This document shows positions 13,931-13,981 of a stretch of DNA of 13,981 bases, in pieces. The stretch comes from CAZAJT01 sp964485585 (lineage in GTDB: Bacteria > Patescibacteriota > Microgenomatia > UBA1406 > GWC2-37-13): positions 1 to 13,981 of the forward strand of contig CAZAJT010000028.1 in NCBI GenBank assembly GCA_964485585.1, read 5' to 3'. Below the pieces are notes generated by a model. The model was not told where the DNA came from. It was given only the letters and a program-made list of their open reading frames with translations, and searched no databases. How positions within the stretch are numbered: the stretch's first letter is position 1; every line of letters begins with the position of its first letter. A program made the position numbers and the translations under genes.

Positions 13931-13981
13931 AAGAGCATTACTACACGTCGTCCCCTTTATACGAGCGGTAGTGATGCTCTT
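13931..13981 (-). terminator. Probable intrinsic terminator, possibly bidirectional, cut by the window edge
   Basis: AAGAGCATTACTAC (13931-13944) pairs with GTAGTGATGCTCTT (13968-13981) over 14 positions with one G-T wobble; part of the interior (CGT/ACG) can also pair. Read on the minus strand, the stem is followed by a run of six or more T's (the A-tract at 13926-13932), as expected for a gene entering from the right. On the plus strand the stem ends in TT at the window's last base, so a T-tract there cannot be judged. Confidence 0.6.

Noticed and set aside
1..13981. tRNA or rRNA genes
   Set aside because: I saw no cloverleaf with a TTCGA-type T-loop and no rRNA-like conserved blocks on either strand, but no covariance search was possible.

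Overview
The window looks like a chromosomal segment from a Candidate Phyla Radiation (Patescibacteria) genome, most likely of the Microgenomates type. The taxonomy is inference. It rests on a short valyl-tRNA synthetase, a minimal rpmH-yidC-jag block, a type IV secretion-like pilin and VirB6-like protein of the kind common in these bacteria, a DUF2298 'YYY' membrane protein, and many small palindromic and heptamer repeats. TGA serves as a stop codon in at least three genes (605-607, 117-119, 3930-3932), so the code is not the UGA=Gly code of Absconditabacteria/Gracilibacteria.

Left part (1-7469): an export-related gene group. A palindromic repeat lies at the very edge. A secreted, cysteine-containing lytic transglycosylase (605-1369) and a coupled single-pass membrane protein (117-602) run leftward. 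A VirB6/TrbL-like polytopic protein runs rightward from a shared 80-bp divergent promoter region with a perfect dyad between the two -35 elements. It ends stop-on-stop against a cysteine-rich T4SS-pilin-like protein (3110-3874). That gene lies downstream of a 1176-residue cysteine-free protein (3930-7460) that I cannot assign to any family. This group is the best candidate here for an undescribed system: a cell-wall-opening enzyme, a channel protein, a pilin-like subunit and a giant cytosolic partner, with no ATPase in view.

Middle (7561-11520): leftward housekeeping genes in the order valS, rpmH, yidC, jag, then a small membrane ORF. rpmH (bL34, 44 codons) was read directly from the sequence. 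The usual rnpA between rpmH and yidC is absent; only 29 bp separate them.

Right part (11527-13981): an inverted octamer repeat separates valS from a divergent DUF2298/YYY-type polytopic membrane protein (11649-13859). The window closes with a promoter-like sequence and two hairpins; the last is a probable terminator that continues past the edge.

Three themes cut across the genes. (1) Several genes have a -10 element 6-8 nt before their best ATG, which predicts leaderless mRNAs. (2) Short tandem repeats with a 7-bp period, each of a different sequence, lie between genes and in frame inside valS and the YYY gene. (3) valS carries a roughly 37-codon insertion made of a GC-rich palindromic element plus a heptamer tract, so repeat DNA is being translated inside an essential enzyme.
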